From Flavobacteriaceae bacterium D16 (lineage in GTDB: Bacteria; Bacteroidota; Bacteroidia; Flavobacteriales; Flavobacteriaceae), in the NCBI GenBank assembly GCA_021295155.1, contig JAJTJC010000034.1, positions 186,001 through 250,000 on the forward strand: DNA of 64,000 nucleotides, in the 5' to 3' direction. Positions 17,322-26,745 of this stretch are shown piece by piece. Numbering within the stretch: position 1 is the stretch's first letter; every line of letters begins with the position of its first letter. The notes under the pieces were generated by a model, which was not told where the DNA came from, did not search any database, and saw only the letters and a program-made list of their open reading frames with translations. A program made the translations under genes and the position numbers.

Positions 17322-19532
17322 TTAAACATTAACAAAACCCGCCAATAAATCCCTGACCTTTCGGTTATTCTCTACAAAGAAGCGTGCATTGGTTTTTTCA
17401 CGACCAACTTTTACTGTAAAGGAATTATCAGGTAACTCCTGAAACATGAATTCATCGGTGGTATCATCACCTATAGCAAAGACAAAGTCGTACTCGCCTC
17501 TGGCCAATACTTGGGTGCAGGCGCGACCTTTGTTTACATTGCCACTCTTTATTTCCACAACTTTATTTCCGGAAAGTATGCTGATATTATCCGTTCCGAT
17601 AAGACTGGTAAGCACAGTTATTAGCTCTGTGGCCCGCTTGTTTCCAAAATCAGGATCGGTTTGCCTGTAATGCCATGCCAGGGAGTAGTTCTTTTCCTCG
17701 ATAAAAGTACCGGGGGTGCGGTCTACGAAAGATTCGAGAACTGGTCGTATTTTGTCCATCCAGTCTTTTTTCATCTGTTCCAACATTCTAAATTCCTCTC
17801 CGTTTTCCGAAATCCAGACCCCGTGTTCAACGATCATATTGTATTTCTTGTTCCCGAACCATTTCTGGAAGGTTCCCTTATCCCGTCCGCTTACCAGGTA
17901 TACGGTATTTTCCGGAGGTTCATTCAGGCGATCCAATAACTCCAGTAAGTGTCCGTCTGGTTCGGCTCGCTGTGGATCGTTTTTAAAACCGGTAAGCGTT
18001 CCATCATAATCCAGAAAAAACAACCTTTTCTGTGAAATCTGATAGTTAGACATAACATTATCCCAAACCTGCCCTTTTAGGAGTAGGGTAATGGTTGCTG
18101 TTCCCTTGTTGGGTACCGTTTTAAGGGAAGTCATAAAGTCATTTGCCCATTTTTCCACATTATAGCGCTCAAGCCTTTTTTGTAAAAGACTATTTCGTGC
18201 CTGCTGTTCTTCTACAGGCATGTTGATGGCCTGATAAAGCGTGTCCGCTATTTCCTCAAAATTATTGGGGTTAATCAAAAGGGCTTCATTCATTTCGTTT
18301 GCGGCACCGGCCATTTCACTGAGGATCAACACACCGGTCTGATCTGTTCTGGAAGCGATGTACTCTTTAGCTACCAGGTTCATTCCGTCTCTAATAGGCG
18401 TTAACCAGGCAATATCACTGGAGGTATAGAGGTCGATCAGGTTCTCAAAAGGAACAGAACGGTAGAAATACCAGATAGGTGTCCAGCTTACCGTAGCAAA
18501 TTCTCCGTTTATCCGGCCAACCAGTTCGTCTACTTCACTTTTAAGCAATTGGTATTGTGGCACATTGGCCCGGGAGGGGACTGCAAGGATGATCAACCTC
18601 ACCTTTTCTTTATACTCGGGATATTTATCGAGGAAATATTTAAAGGCATGCAGACGTTTCGCAATTCCCTTGGTGTAGTCCAGACGATCAATGGAAAGAA
18701 TTAGTTTACCATCCGGACTATGTTTCCTATGGATGTCCAGGCGATTTTGCAGGTCTGACTGTTCACTGTCCTCGGAGCCAGCCTGATGTAAAGCGGCCTC
18801 GTGCCATTTCTGGTAATCAATTCCCATGGGAAAAGAGTCAACCCGGACAATCCTGTTATCCGTGTAGATTTCATTATAGCTTACATCAATTCCCGTTAAC
18901 CTGCGCACTGAACTCAGAAAGTGCCGTTCATAATCATAGGTATGGAAGCCAATCAGGTCAGATCCTAGGAGGCCCATCAGGATTTCCTTACGCCAGGGCA
19001 GGGTCCTGAAAATTTCAAAGGATGGGAACGGGATATGCAGAAAAAAACCAATAATTACCTCGGGCCTTTTTTCACGGATCATCTCAGGTAAAAGCATTAA
19101 TTGATAATCGTGAATCCAAATGATATCCCCATCCTGCGCATGTTCCAGGACTACATCGGCAAATTTTTGGTTAACATCCCGGTAAACCTCCCAGTTCGTT
19201 AACTCAAATTCTGAATACTGTAGGAAATAGTGGAATAGAGGCCATATGGTTCTATTGCTGAATCCAAAATAAAATCCATCAACCTCATCCTCAGTCAAGG
19301 GAACCTGCAAAGCAGCGTGTTTAGCCAGGGCCTTGTCTATTTGTGGCCCCATTCCTTCCGGTATTTCTTCTTCGGTTAGCCCACTCCATCCTATCCAGAG
19401 GCTATCCCCGCCTGAATGCACAGATTTCATTCCTGTAGCCAGGCCGCCCACACTTGGCACTGCAGTAATACCTTCGTTGCCAATTTGCAATTGTACGGGG
19501 AGTCTATTTGAGATTATGATAGTTTTAGCCAT
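17322..19532 (-). CDS. otsAB: Bifunctional trehalose-6-phosphate synthase/phosphatase
   Basis: 736 residues. The N-terminal half (about 1-470) is a GT20 glycosyltransferase that joins UDP-glucose and glucose 6-phosphate; visible signatures are ISNRLPVQ at the start, GGLATGM, IWIHDYQLMLLP at about 138-149, SIDRLDYTKGI and RDGMNLVAKEY. The C-terminal part from about residue 505 is a HAD trehalose-phosphatase with DYDGTLTGF, SGRDKGTF and GDDTTDEFM. Together they make free trehalose, a stress and osmotic protectant, in the cytoplasm. It is the first gene of a seven-gene run and diverges from the GH15 gene across 102 bases. Confidence 0.96.
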   Translation of the reverse strand: MAKTIIISNRLPVQLQIGNEGITAVPSVGGLATGMKSVHSGGDSLWIGWSGLTEEEIPEGMGPQIDKALAKHAALQVPLTEDEVDGFYFGFSNRTIWPLFHYFLQYSEFELTNWEVYRDVNQKFADVVLEHAQDGDIIWIHDYQLMLLPEMIREKRPEVIIGFFLHIPFPSFEIFRTLPWRKEILMGLLGSDLIGFHTYDYERHFLSSVRRLTGIDVSYNEIYTDNRIVRVDSFPMGIDYQKWHEAALHQAGSEDSEQSDLQNRLDIHRKHSPDGKLILSIDRLDYTKGIAKRLHAFKYFLDKYPEYKEKVRLIILAVPSRANVPQYQLLKSEVDELVGRINGEFATVSWTPIWYFYRSVPFENLIDLYTSSDIAWLTPIRDGMNLVAKEYIASRTDQTGVLILSEMAGAANEMNEALLINPNNFEEIADTLYQAINMPVEEQQARNSLLQKRLERYNVEKWANDFMTSLKTVPNKGTATITLLLKGQVWDNVMSNYQISQKRLFFLDYDGTLTGFKNDPQRAEPDGHLLELLDRLNEPPENTVYLVSGRDKGTFQKWFGNKKYNMIVEHGVWISENGEEFRMLEQMKKDWMDKIRPVLESFVDRTPGTFIEEKNYSLAWHYRQTDPDFGNKRATELITVLTSLIGTDNISILSGNKVVEIKSGNVNKGRACTQVLARGEYDFVFAIGDDTTDEFMFQELPDNSFTVKVGREKTNARFFVENNRKVRDLLAGFVNV

Positions 19533-19634
19533 GAATTGAGCTGTTTTGTCGTCTTTTGGATTAAATTTCTCTAAATTTCGTCAAATTGAAGCGCATAAAC
19601 AATTCTAAAAACTTTTTTAGCGATTCCTTAAAGT

Positions 19635-21434
19635 ATGGATAATCTGGATTACGGTATAATTGGCAATTGCAGGAGCGCAGCCCTGATTTCAAAAACAGGT
19701 TCGCTGGACTGGTGTTGTTTGCCTGAATTTGATTCTTCTTCGGTTTTTGCTAAGCTTCTCGACAATAAAATAGGCGGTAGTTTTGAAATACTGGTAGATG
19801 ATGATTATACGATCACCCAGCGATATAAAAAAGGGACTGCCTTATTGATCACGCGATTCAGCAGGGGAGAGGATGTTTTTGAAGTCCGGGATTTTATGCC
19901 ACGGTACCATAAGAGTGCGACAAAGTACCACAGTCCACCAGAGATTATCCGCTATATCCGCCATATTTCCGGAAGGCCTAAATTCAGGGTGAAGTACGAT
20001 CCCAGGCTAGGCTACGCTGTGGGGGAAACGCATACCTATGTAAAAAGCCAGTTTGTATCCAGCCTTACTCACGCTATTAAATTTGATACGGTTTTTTTAT
20101 ATACTTCTTTCAACAAGAATGCTGTGGTTGAGGGTCGCGAACTGGAAGTGGTCAAGGATGGTTTCTTTCTGGTAGCCTACAATGAGAAGATTTTCCTGCC
20201 TACTACCAAATCGGCTTACCTGGAGCAGGAACGCACCAAGGTATACTGGCTCAATTGGAGCACTAAAACACCCAGATACCAACAATATAATTCGGTAATT
20301 AATCGTAGTGCCCTTACCTTAAAGTTGCTGAGTTACGACAAGACAGGAGCGGTTTTGGCTGCTGCCACTACCTCCCTTCCCGAAACCATTGGTGAGGTTC
20401 GCAACTGGGATTATCGATTCTGTTGGATACGGGATGCTTCCATGGTGATTAAAGTAATGGCCAACCTGGGCCATGCTAATGTTTCCAGGCGCTATTTGCA
20501 GTTTATTATCGACTTGATTCCCGAAAAGGATGAGAAACTGCAGATCATGTATGGCATCAACAAACAAAAGCGCCTTACAGAACACACCCTGGGCCATTTA
20601 AGTGGTTATAAAGATTCGAGCCCGGTGCGAATAGGAAACGCCGCATACAGGCAGACCCAGAATGATATTTATGGTATCCTTATGGATGTATTACACCAGC
20701 AACTTGCCCGCTTTAGTACCAATATTGAAAATGGTGAGGAACTCTGGGGGATCACCAAGGGCATCGTTTGGATTGTTGAAAAACACTGGCACGAAAAAGA
20801 CAAGGGTATCTGGGAGTTTCGCACAGAGGACAGGCATTTTACTTTTTCCAAGGTGCTGTGCTGGGTGGCTGTTGACCGGGCTATTAAAGTGGCCAGGATC
20901 CTCAAGAAAACCAGGAAGCTGGAGAAATGGAACGTACTGGAACAGACTATCAAGAACGATATTCATGAAAATGCATGGAATGATGAGGTCAATGCCTTCG
21001 TTCAATCTTATGGTTCCAGCGACCTGGACGCTTCTGTTTTACTGATGGAACAATACGGTTTTATACACGCTAAAGACCCTCGCTATGTAAGTACTGTTAA
21101 GGCGATAGAGAAAGAATTAAGTCACGACGGCCTGTTGTATCGCTATAAGAACGAAGACGACTTTGGGCTGCCTTCATCTTCCTTTACCATTTGTACCTTC
21201 TGGTTTATCAATGCCTTATTTAAGATTGGGGAGGAGGAAAAGGCACAGAAATGGTTTGAGAAGGTCCTGAGCTATAGCAATCACCTCGGATTGTTCAGCG
21301 AGGATATTGATTTTAAAACCAAAAGACTGCTTGGTAATTTCCCTCAGGCCTATTCTCATTTAGCACTTATTGAATGTGCCGTGAACTTTTCCAACAAGGC
21401 CTCTGTAGAAAAGGTAAGGGAATCGGTCTACTAA
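19635..21434 (+). CDS. GH15 family glucoamylase/trehalase-like enzyme
   Basis: 599 residues, no signal peptide, so cytoplasmic. An N-terminal beta domain (DYGIIGNCRSAALISKTGSL, LPEFDSSSVFAKLLD) is joined to an (alpha/alpha)6 barrel with the family signatures NWDYRFCWIRDASMVI (about 258-273) and GNFPQAYSHLALIECA near the end. A catalytic Glu is likely in ENGEELWGITKG and a second acidic residue in NEDDFGLPSSSF. Bacterial GH15 members of this layout include trehalases and glucoamylases. The divergent partner otsAB makes trehalose the likeliest substrate, which is inference. Confidence 0.9.
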   Translation: MDNLDYGIIGNCRSAALISKTGSLDWCCLPEFDSSSVFAKLLDNKIGGSFEILVDDDYTITQRYKKGTALLITRFSRGEDVFEVRDFMPRYHKSATKYHSPPEIIRYIRHISGRPKFRVKYDPRLGYAVGETHTYVKSQFVSSLTHAIKFDTVFLYTSFNKNAVVEGRELEVVKDGFFLVAYNEKIFLPTTKSAYLEQERTKVYWLNWSTKTPRYQQYNSVINRSALTLKLLSYDKTGAVLAAATTSLPETIGEVRNWDYRFCWIRDASMVIKVMANLGHANVSRRYLQFIIDLIPEKDEKLQIMYGINKQKRLTEHTLGHLSGYKDSSPVRIGNAAYRQTQNDIYGILMDVLHQQLARFSTNIENGEELWGITKGIVWIVEKHWHEKDKGIWEFRTEDRHFTFSKVLCWVAVDRAIKVARILKKTRKLEKWNVLEQTIKNDIHENAWNDEVNAFVQSYGSSDLDASVLLMEQYGFIHAKDPRYVSTVKAIEKELSHDGLLYRYKNEDDFGLPSSSFTICTFWFINALFKIGEEEKAQKWFEKVLSYSNHLGLFSEDIDFKTKRLLGNFPQAYSHLALIECAVNFSNKASVEKVRESVY

Positions 21435-21578
21435 GAACTGGGCACTTTTCTGGGGAATTAAACCCAAATGCTTTTCCATATTGAGGATTCATTTCATGAC
21501 TCGTTTGTATACTCATCAAACCAGCTTAACCTTACAAATACTATGGGCTTTCAAGGTGCAAATTTGAGGGGGTTTGAC

Positions 21579-21586
21579 TACCTTTG
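21579..21586 (+). promoter_or_regulatory. Putative -7 element TACCTTTG of the M49 peptidase gene
   Basis: TACCTTTG fits the Bacteroidota TAnnTTTG element and lies 27 bases before the ATG at 21614. No TTG is found at the proper 19-21 base spacing upstream, so only the proximal half is supported. Confidence 0.45.
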
Positions 21587-21613
21587 TAGGACGAACAAAA
21601 ATCCAAATTTATA

Positions 21614-23641
21614 ATGAGAATCAGTCAATTTTTGGGGGTGGCGTTGGCCCTTACCCTGGCTTTGTCTTGTAAAAATGAGACCGAGGCGGATAAGCCCGTG
21701 GTCGCTAAGGAACAAGGTTTTGAATATGTGGTAGATCAATTTGCAGATCTACGGATTTTAAGGTACCAGATACCTGGGTTTGATGAGCTCAGTATTAAGG
21801 AAAAAAAGCTGGTGTATTACCTCACACAGGCTGGTCTTGCTGGCCGGGACATCATGTGGGCACAAAATTACCGGCACAATCTGGAAATACGGGAAGCCCT
21901 TGAAAATGTGTATTCCTCTTATAAGGGAGACAAGTCTGTCTTGGATTGGAAGGAATTTGAAATTTATCTCAAACGGGTTTGGTTTTCCAACGGGATCCAC
22001 CACCATTATTCCAATGATAAATTGAAGCCGGGATTTACTTCAGAATACCTGACTTACCTGCTTAAGGAAACAGATACTGAATTATCGGGAGATGCCTTTG
22101 ATGTTATCTTTAATGACGCCGATATCAAAAAAGTTAATAAGAAGAAGGGGGTGGATAATATTGCCTCTTCTGCAATCAATTTCTACGACCCAGATATTAC
22201 TGATGCGGAAGTGGAAGCTTTTTATGCGAAAGTGGATAAAGGCAGCGAAGAAGAACCCATAGAAGTAGGTCTAAACACCAAACTGGTGCGGGAAAATGGA
22301 AAATTGGTGGAGAAGGTTTATAAGGCCGACGGGATGTACGGAGAAGCTATTTCTGAAATTATAAAATGGCTGGAAAAAGCAGTTGAAGTTGCCGAAAATG
22401 AACAGCAGGCCAATACCCTGAAATTACTGATATCCTATTATCAAACGGGAAGCCTGGATACCTGGGATGAATATGCTATTTCCTGGGTGAATTCTACCGA
22501 AGGAAACATCGATTGGATACAGGGCTTTGTAGAAGTTTATAATGATCCGAAAGGCTACAAAGGTTCTTATGAAAGCATTATTCAGCTGAAAGATTTTGAA
22601 ATGTCACGCCAGATGGCTGTCTTATCTGAAAATGCCCAGTGGTTTGAAGATAATTCCCCCTTGATGGAGGAACACAAAAAGAACAATGTGGTTGGGGTAT
22701 CTTATAAAACGGTAATTGTAGCAGGGGAAGCAGGAGATGCTTCACCAAGCACCCCTATCGGAGTAAATTTACCCAACAACAACTGGATCCGGGTGAAGCA
22801 TGGCAGTAAATCTGTTTCCCTCGGGAATATTATCGACGCATACAATAATGCAGGAGGTTCTGGGAGATTAAGGGAGTTTGCCCATGATGAAGAGGAGGTT
22901 GCCCTGGAAATGGCTTATGGAGAGATAGGTGACAAACTACATACTGCTCTTCATGAAGTTGTAGGACACGCCTCAGGACAAATCAATCCTGGTGTGGGCC
23001 AGCCTAAGGAAACCCTTAAAAATTACCGTTCCACACTTGAAGAAGGTCGTGCTGATCTTGTTGCCCTCTATTATCTGATGGATCCTAAAATTCAGGAACT
23101 GGGGCTGGTGGACGATTATGAGAAACTCGGGAAAGCAGCATACGATGGCTATATCCGTAATGGTCTGATTTCTCAATTGATCCGGATCGAGCTGGGAGAT
23201 GATATTGAGGAAGATCATATGGTGAACCGGCAATGGGTTTCCGCATGGGCCTTTGAAAAAGGAGCAGCGGATAAGGTTATTGATAAAGTTGTTCGTGATG
23301 GAAAGACCTATTACAACATCAATGACTACGGCAAATTAAGGGAGCTTTTCGGACAATTGCTTCGTGAAACCCAACGCATCAAATCTGAAGGAGATTTCCA
23401 GGCCGCACAGGATCTGGTAGAAGGCTATGGGGTTAAGGTAGATCAGGCCTTACATGCAGAGGTTTTGGAAAGGAACGCACAGTTTACAGCTGCGCCTTAT
23501 AGCGGATTTGTCAATCCCGTATTGGAGCCGGTAATGAACGATGCCGGAGAAATCACAGATGTTATCCTAACACAGCCCGAAAGTTTTGAAGCCCAGATGC
23601 TGGAGTACGCTAAGCGCTACAGCCACCTGTCTTCAGAGTAA
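21614..23641 (+). CDS. Dipeptidyl peptidase III family lipoprotein (M49)
   Basis: 675 residues. The N-terminus MRISQFLGVALALTLALSC is a lipoprotein signal with Cys19. The M49 zinc motif HExxGH is present as HEVVGHASG (about residues 448-456) with the second motif LEEGRADLVAL about 27 residues later, which supplies the third ligand. M49 enzymes remove dipeptides from the N-terminus of short peptides; most are cytoplasmic, whereas this one is exported and lipid-anchored, a form found in Bacteroidota. Its 3' end is followed by a strong hairpin shared with the convergent fad operon. Confidence 0.93.
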   Translation: MRISQFLGVALALTLALSCKNETEADKPVVAKEQGFEYVVDQFADLRILRYQIPGFDELSIKEKKLVYYLTQAGLAGRDIMWAQNYRHNLEIREALENVYSSYKGDKSVLDWKEFEIYLKRVWFSNGIHHHYSNDKLKPGFTSEYLTYLLKETDTELSGDAFDVIFNDADIKKVNKKKGVDNIASSAINFYDPDITDAEVEAFYAKVDKGSEEEPIEVGLNTKLVRENGKLVEKVYKADGMYGEAISEIIKWLEKAVEVAENEQQANTLKLLISYYQTGSLDTWDEYAISWVNSTEGNIDWIQGFVEVYNDPKGYKGSYESIIQLKDFEMSRQMAVLSENAQWFEDNSPLMEEHKKNNVVGVSYKTVIVAGEAGDASPSTPIGVNLPNNNWIRVKHGSKSVSLGNIIDAYNNAGGSGRLREFAHDEEEVALEMAYGEIGDKLHTALHEVVGHASGQINPGVGQPKETLKNYRSTLEEGRADLVALYYLMDPKIQELGLVDDYEKLGKAAYDGYIRNGLISQLIRIELGDDIEEDHMVNRQWVSAWAFEKGAADKVIDKVVRDGKTYYNINDYGKLRELFGQLLRETQRIKSEGDFQAAQDLVEGYGVKVDQALHAEVLERNAQFTAAPYSGFVNPVLEPVMNDAGEITDVILTQPESFEAQMLEYAKRYSHLSSE

Positions 23642-23663
23642 ATATCGTAACTGATAAATGAAA

Positions 23664-23690
23664 AAAACCGCCCATTTGGGCGGTTTTTTG
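23664..23690. terminator. Bidirectional intrinsic terminator
   Basis: A 10-base stem AAAACCGCCC / GGGCGGTTTT with a four-base loop ATTT lies between the converging M49 gene (+) and the fadE gene (-). It has a T tract on the plus side and an A tract (T on the minus strand) on the other, so it can end transcripts in both directions. Confidence 0.92.
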
Positions 23691-23722
23691 TTTTCCCGAA
23701 GGAAAAAACATCAGTAAACTGA

Positions 23723-25534
23723 TTAGTCAAATTTGTACGCGTTATCTGCAGCTACTCTATCTGCAATGATGGTTCTTAATTCTACCACATTGGGCTGATT
23801 AAGGTATTTGGTAAATCGTTTTAAGCCCATTAGCATCATACGCTGCTCATCACCTTCGGAAAAGGAGACAATAGCCTCTTTAGCCCTTTGAATAGTGATG
23901 TCCACCGCGTTGTAAAGGTACAATTGTGCCATAGCTATTTGTGCTTTTTGGGCATCTTCTCCGAAACGCTTTGCATTTTTCTCGGTCCGAAGCAGTGTAG
24001 ATTCAGCCATATATATCTCAATCAGGATGTCTGCAGCAGCCAATAAAAGCTGTTGGTGTTTTTCCAGATCTGGCCCGAATTTCTGCACAGCACTTCCTGC
24101 CACCATGAGGAACACTTTTTTCAATCGCGCAATCAGATCCTTTTCCTCTGCAAAAAGAGCAGAAAAGTCAGGTGTTTCAAATGATGGAATACCCATTAAT
24201 TCCTCACCTACGGCAGTTGCCGGCCCCAGCAGGTCAACATGACCTTTCATCGCTTTTTTAACCAGCATACCCACGGCGAGCATACGGTTTATCTCATTGG
24301 TGCCTTCATATATCCTTGCAATACGCGCATCCCTCCAGGCCGATTCCATAGGGGTGTCTGCACTAAAGCCCATCCCTCCGAACACCTGTATGCCTTCATC
24401 TGTGGTTTGCTGAACGTCCTCGGACACAGCAACCTTTAAGATTGAACATTCAATAGCGTATTCTTCTACTCCTTTTAGTTCGGCTTCCTGATGTGGATTG
24501 CCTTCTGCAACGCGTATGGCAATTCGGTCTTCAATGTTCTTGGCAGCACGGTAACAGGCAGATTCACCGGCATAGGCATTGGTTGCCATAAGTGCTATTT
24601 TGGCCTTGATAGCCCCAAAATTTATAATAGGTGTTTTGAATTGAACACGTTCATTTGCATAACGAACGGCCTCATGGGTTACCCTGCGCTGCGCTTCCAG
24701 ACAGGCTGCTGCCAATTTGATCCGTCCTACGTTGAGCGCATTCATGGCAATTTTAAAACCATTTCCGCGATCTGACAGCATATTTTCTACAGGAACCTTG
24801 GTTTCATTGAAGAAAACCTGTCGGGTGGAGGAGGAGTGTATGCCTAGTTTCTTTTCTTCATCTCCCAGAGTGATCCCGTTTTCAGGGTCGTTCTCCACGA
24901 TAAATCCTGTGATGTATTTGTCATCCTCAATACGGGCAAACACGATAAACAGATTGCAGAATCCAGCATTGGAAATCCACATTTTCTGGCCAGTGATGCT
25001 ATAGTGCTTACCATCTTCAGAGAGTACAGCTTTTGTCTTTCCGGAATTGGCATCAGAGCCCGCTCCGGGTTCGGTCAGGCAGTAGGCCCCGAACCATTCT
25101 CCTGAGGCAAGTTTAGGTACGTATTTCGTTTTTTGCTCATCGGTTCCGTACAAGGTGATCGGCATAGTACCTATCCCTGTATGTGCTCCGAAGGCAGTGC
25201 TGAAAGATCCCGTAGCTCCTGAAATATAATCGCATACCAGCATAGTATCCACAAATCCCATTCCCATACCCCCGTATGCTTCAGGGACGGCAATACTCAG
25301 GAATCCCAATTCTCCGGCTTTCCGCATGCAGGACTCGGTATAGGCGTAGTCTTTATTTTCAAAACGCTCCCAATGGCCCCAAAGTTCCCGATCTACGAAT
25401 TCCTTGGTGCTTTCGCGCATCATCTTTTGTTCTTCATTGAGGTCTTCCAGCGTAAATACATCATTACACTGTGTTTCCTTAACCAGAAACTGACCTCCCC
25501 TGAGAATCTCCTTGTTTATTACTTCTGTACTCAT
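23723..25534 (-). CDS. fadE: Acyl-CoA dehydrogenase (FadE-type)
   Basis: 603 residues. The FAD-linked dehydrogenase core runs from about 25 to 420 with GEWFGAYCLTEPGAGSDANS (FAD/substrate loop), the QVFGGMGFSADTPMESAWRD helix and the catalytic Glu in IYEGTNEINRM. The remaining 180 residues form a helical C-terminal extension as in very-long-chain acyl-CoA dehydrogenases and Bacillus FadE. It performs the first step of beta-oxidation. It is the last gene of marR-fadN-fadA-fadE, 18 bases after fadA, and ends at the shared hairpin. Electrons probably go to an electron-transfer flavoprotein encoded elsewhere. Confidence 0.94.
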   Translation of the reverse strand: MSTEVINKEILRGGQFLVKETQCNDVFTLEDLNEEQKMMRESTKEFVDRELWGHWERFENKDYAYTESCMRKAGELGFLSIAVPEAYGGMGMGFVDTMLVCDYISGATGSFSTAFGAHTGIGTMPITLYGTDEQKTKYVPKLASGEWFGAYCLTEPGAGSDANSGKTKAVLSEDGKHYSITGQKMWISNAGFCNLFIVFARIEDDKYITGFIVENDPENGITLGDEEKKLGIHSSSTRQVFFNETKVPVENMLSDRGNGFKIAMNALNVGRIKLAAACLEAQRRVTHEAVRYANERVQFKTPIINFGAIKAKIALMATNAYAGESACYRAAKNIEDRIAIRVAEGNPHQEAELKGVEEYAIECSILKVAVSEDVQQTTDEGIQVFGGMGFSADTPMESAWRDARIARIYEGTNEINRMLAVGMLVKKAMKGHVDLLGPATAVGEELMGIPSFETPDFSALFAEEKDLIARLKKVFLMVAGSAVQKFGPDLEKHQQLLLAAADILIEIYMAESTLLRTEKNAKRFGEDAQKAQIAMAQLYLYNAVDITIQRAKEAIVSFSEGDEQRMMLMGLKRFTKYLNQPNVVELRTIIADRVAADNAYKFD

Positions 25535-25552
25535 TGTTTATTTTTTGATCGA

Positions 25553-26743
25553 TTAATTTAAAAATTCATAAATCCCTGCAGCTCCCTGACCGGTTCCCAC
25601 GCACATGGTCACCATGCCATATTTTCCCTGCATATTTCGCTTTCGCATTTCATCAAATAGCTGAACCGACAGTTTGGCTCCCGTACAACCCAGTGGGTGG
25701 CCAAGAGCAATGGCCCCACCGTTAACATTGACGATTTCCGGATTTAGCTGTAATTCCCTGATCACGGCTAGCGACTGGGAGGCGAAGGCTTCATTCAGCT
25801 CAATTAATTCTACCTGATTTTGCTTAAGCCCAGATTGATCAAGGGCTTTAGGAACTGCTTTAACAGGACCTATACCCATTATCCTGGGTTCAACTCCTGC
25901 AGCCGCATAACTGACCAGGCGCGCTATAGGTTCAAGCTTTAATTCCTTGACAAGTGCTTCGCTCATTACAAGAACAAATGCGGCACCGTCACTCATCTGT
26001 GAGGAATTACCTGCGGTAACGCTTCCGTTTGCCGCAAAAACAGGCCTTAATCGTCCTAAAACCTCTAATGACGTATCTGCTCTCGGACCCTCGTCCGTAT
26101 CAACCGTATAGGTTTTGGTTTCTTTCTTACTGTTAGCGTTGACAAATGTGTGTTCTACCGCTATAGGTACGATTTGCTCCTTAAAACGGTTTTCCTTCTG
26201 TGCATTCAGGGCTTTCATATGGGAGTTAAAGGCAAACTCATCCTGGTCTTCTCTCGAGACCTTGAATTGTTCAGCCACGGCTTCTGCGGTAAGGCCCATT
26301 CCCCAGTAATAGTCTTCATGTCCTTCTTTGGCAGTCTGGTAATCCGGGGTAGGTTTATACCCCCCCATGGGGATATAACTCATACTTTCGGCACCACCTG
26401 CAATAATGCAATCGGCCATTCCGGATTGTATTTTAGCAGTGGCAATGCCTATGGTTTCCAGTCCAGAGGCGCAGTATCGGTTAACCGTTACTCCGGGAAC
26501 ATCTTCAACCTCCAGTCCCATAAGAGATATTAATCGGGCCATATTGAGCCCCTGTTCCGCTTCCGGCATGGCATTACCCACGATAACGTCGTCTATCCGC
26601 TTTTTATCCAGTTGTGGGACTTCCTGCATCATGTGTGCAATGGTTTCTGCGGCCAGTTCGTCTGGTCTTTTAAACCGGAACAAGCCCTTTGGGGCCTTAC
26701 CTACGGCTGTTCTGTAAGCTTTTACGATATAGGCTGTTTTCAT
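25553..26743 (-). CDS. fadA: Acetyl-CoA acyltransferase (thiolase)
   Basis: 396 residues, the usual thiolase length. The nucleophilic Cys lies in [13 protein letters not shown] (about residues 85-97), the His in [16 protein letters not shown] (about 345-360) and the second Cys in [12 protein letters not shown] near the C-terminus; all are intact. It catalyses the last step of beta-oxidation, cleaving 3-ketoacyl-CoA to acetyl-CoA and a shortened acyl-CoA. It starts 2 bases after fadN ends, so the two subunits of the trifunctional step are coupled. The gene order matches Bacillus fadN-fadA-fadE. Confidence 0.95.
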   Translation of the reverse strand: MKTAYIVKAYRTAVGKAPKGLFRFKRPDELAAETIAHMMQEVPQLDKKRIDDVIVGNAMPEAEQGLNMARLISLMGLEVEDVPGVTVNRYCASGLETIGIATAKIQSGMADCIIAGGAESMSYIPMGGYKPTPDYQTAKEGHEDYYWGMGLTAEAVAEQFKVSREDQDEFAFNSHMKALNAQKENRFKEQIVPIAVEHTFVNANSKKETKTYTVDTDEGPRADTSLEVLGRLRPVFAANGSVTAGNSSQMSDGAAFVLVMSEALVKELKLEPIARLVSYAAAGVEPRIMGIGPVKAVPKALDQSGLKQNQVELIELNEAFASQSLAVIRELQLNPEIVNVNGGAIALGHPLGCTGAKLSVQLFDEMRKRNMQGKYGMVTMCVGTGQGAAGIYEFLN

Positions 26744-26745
26744 GA

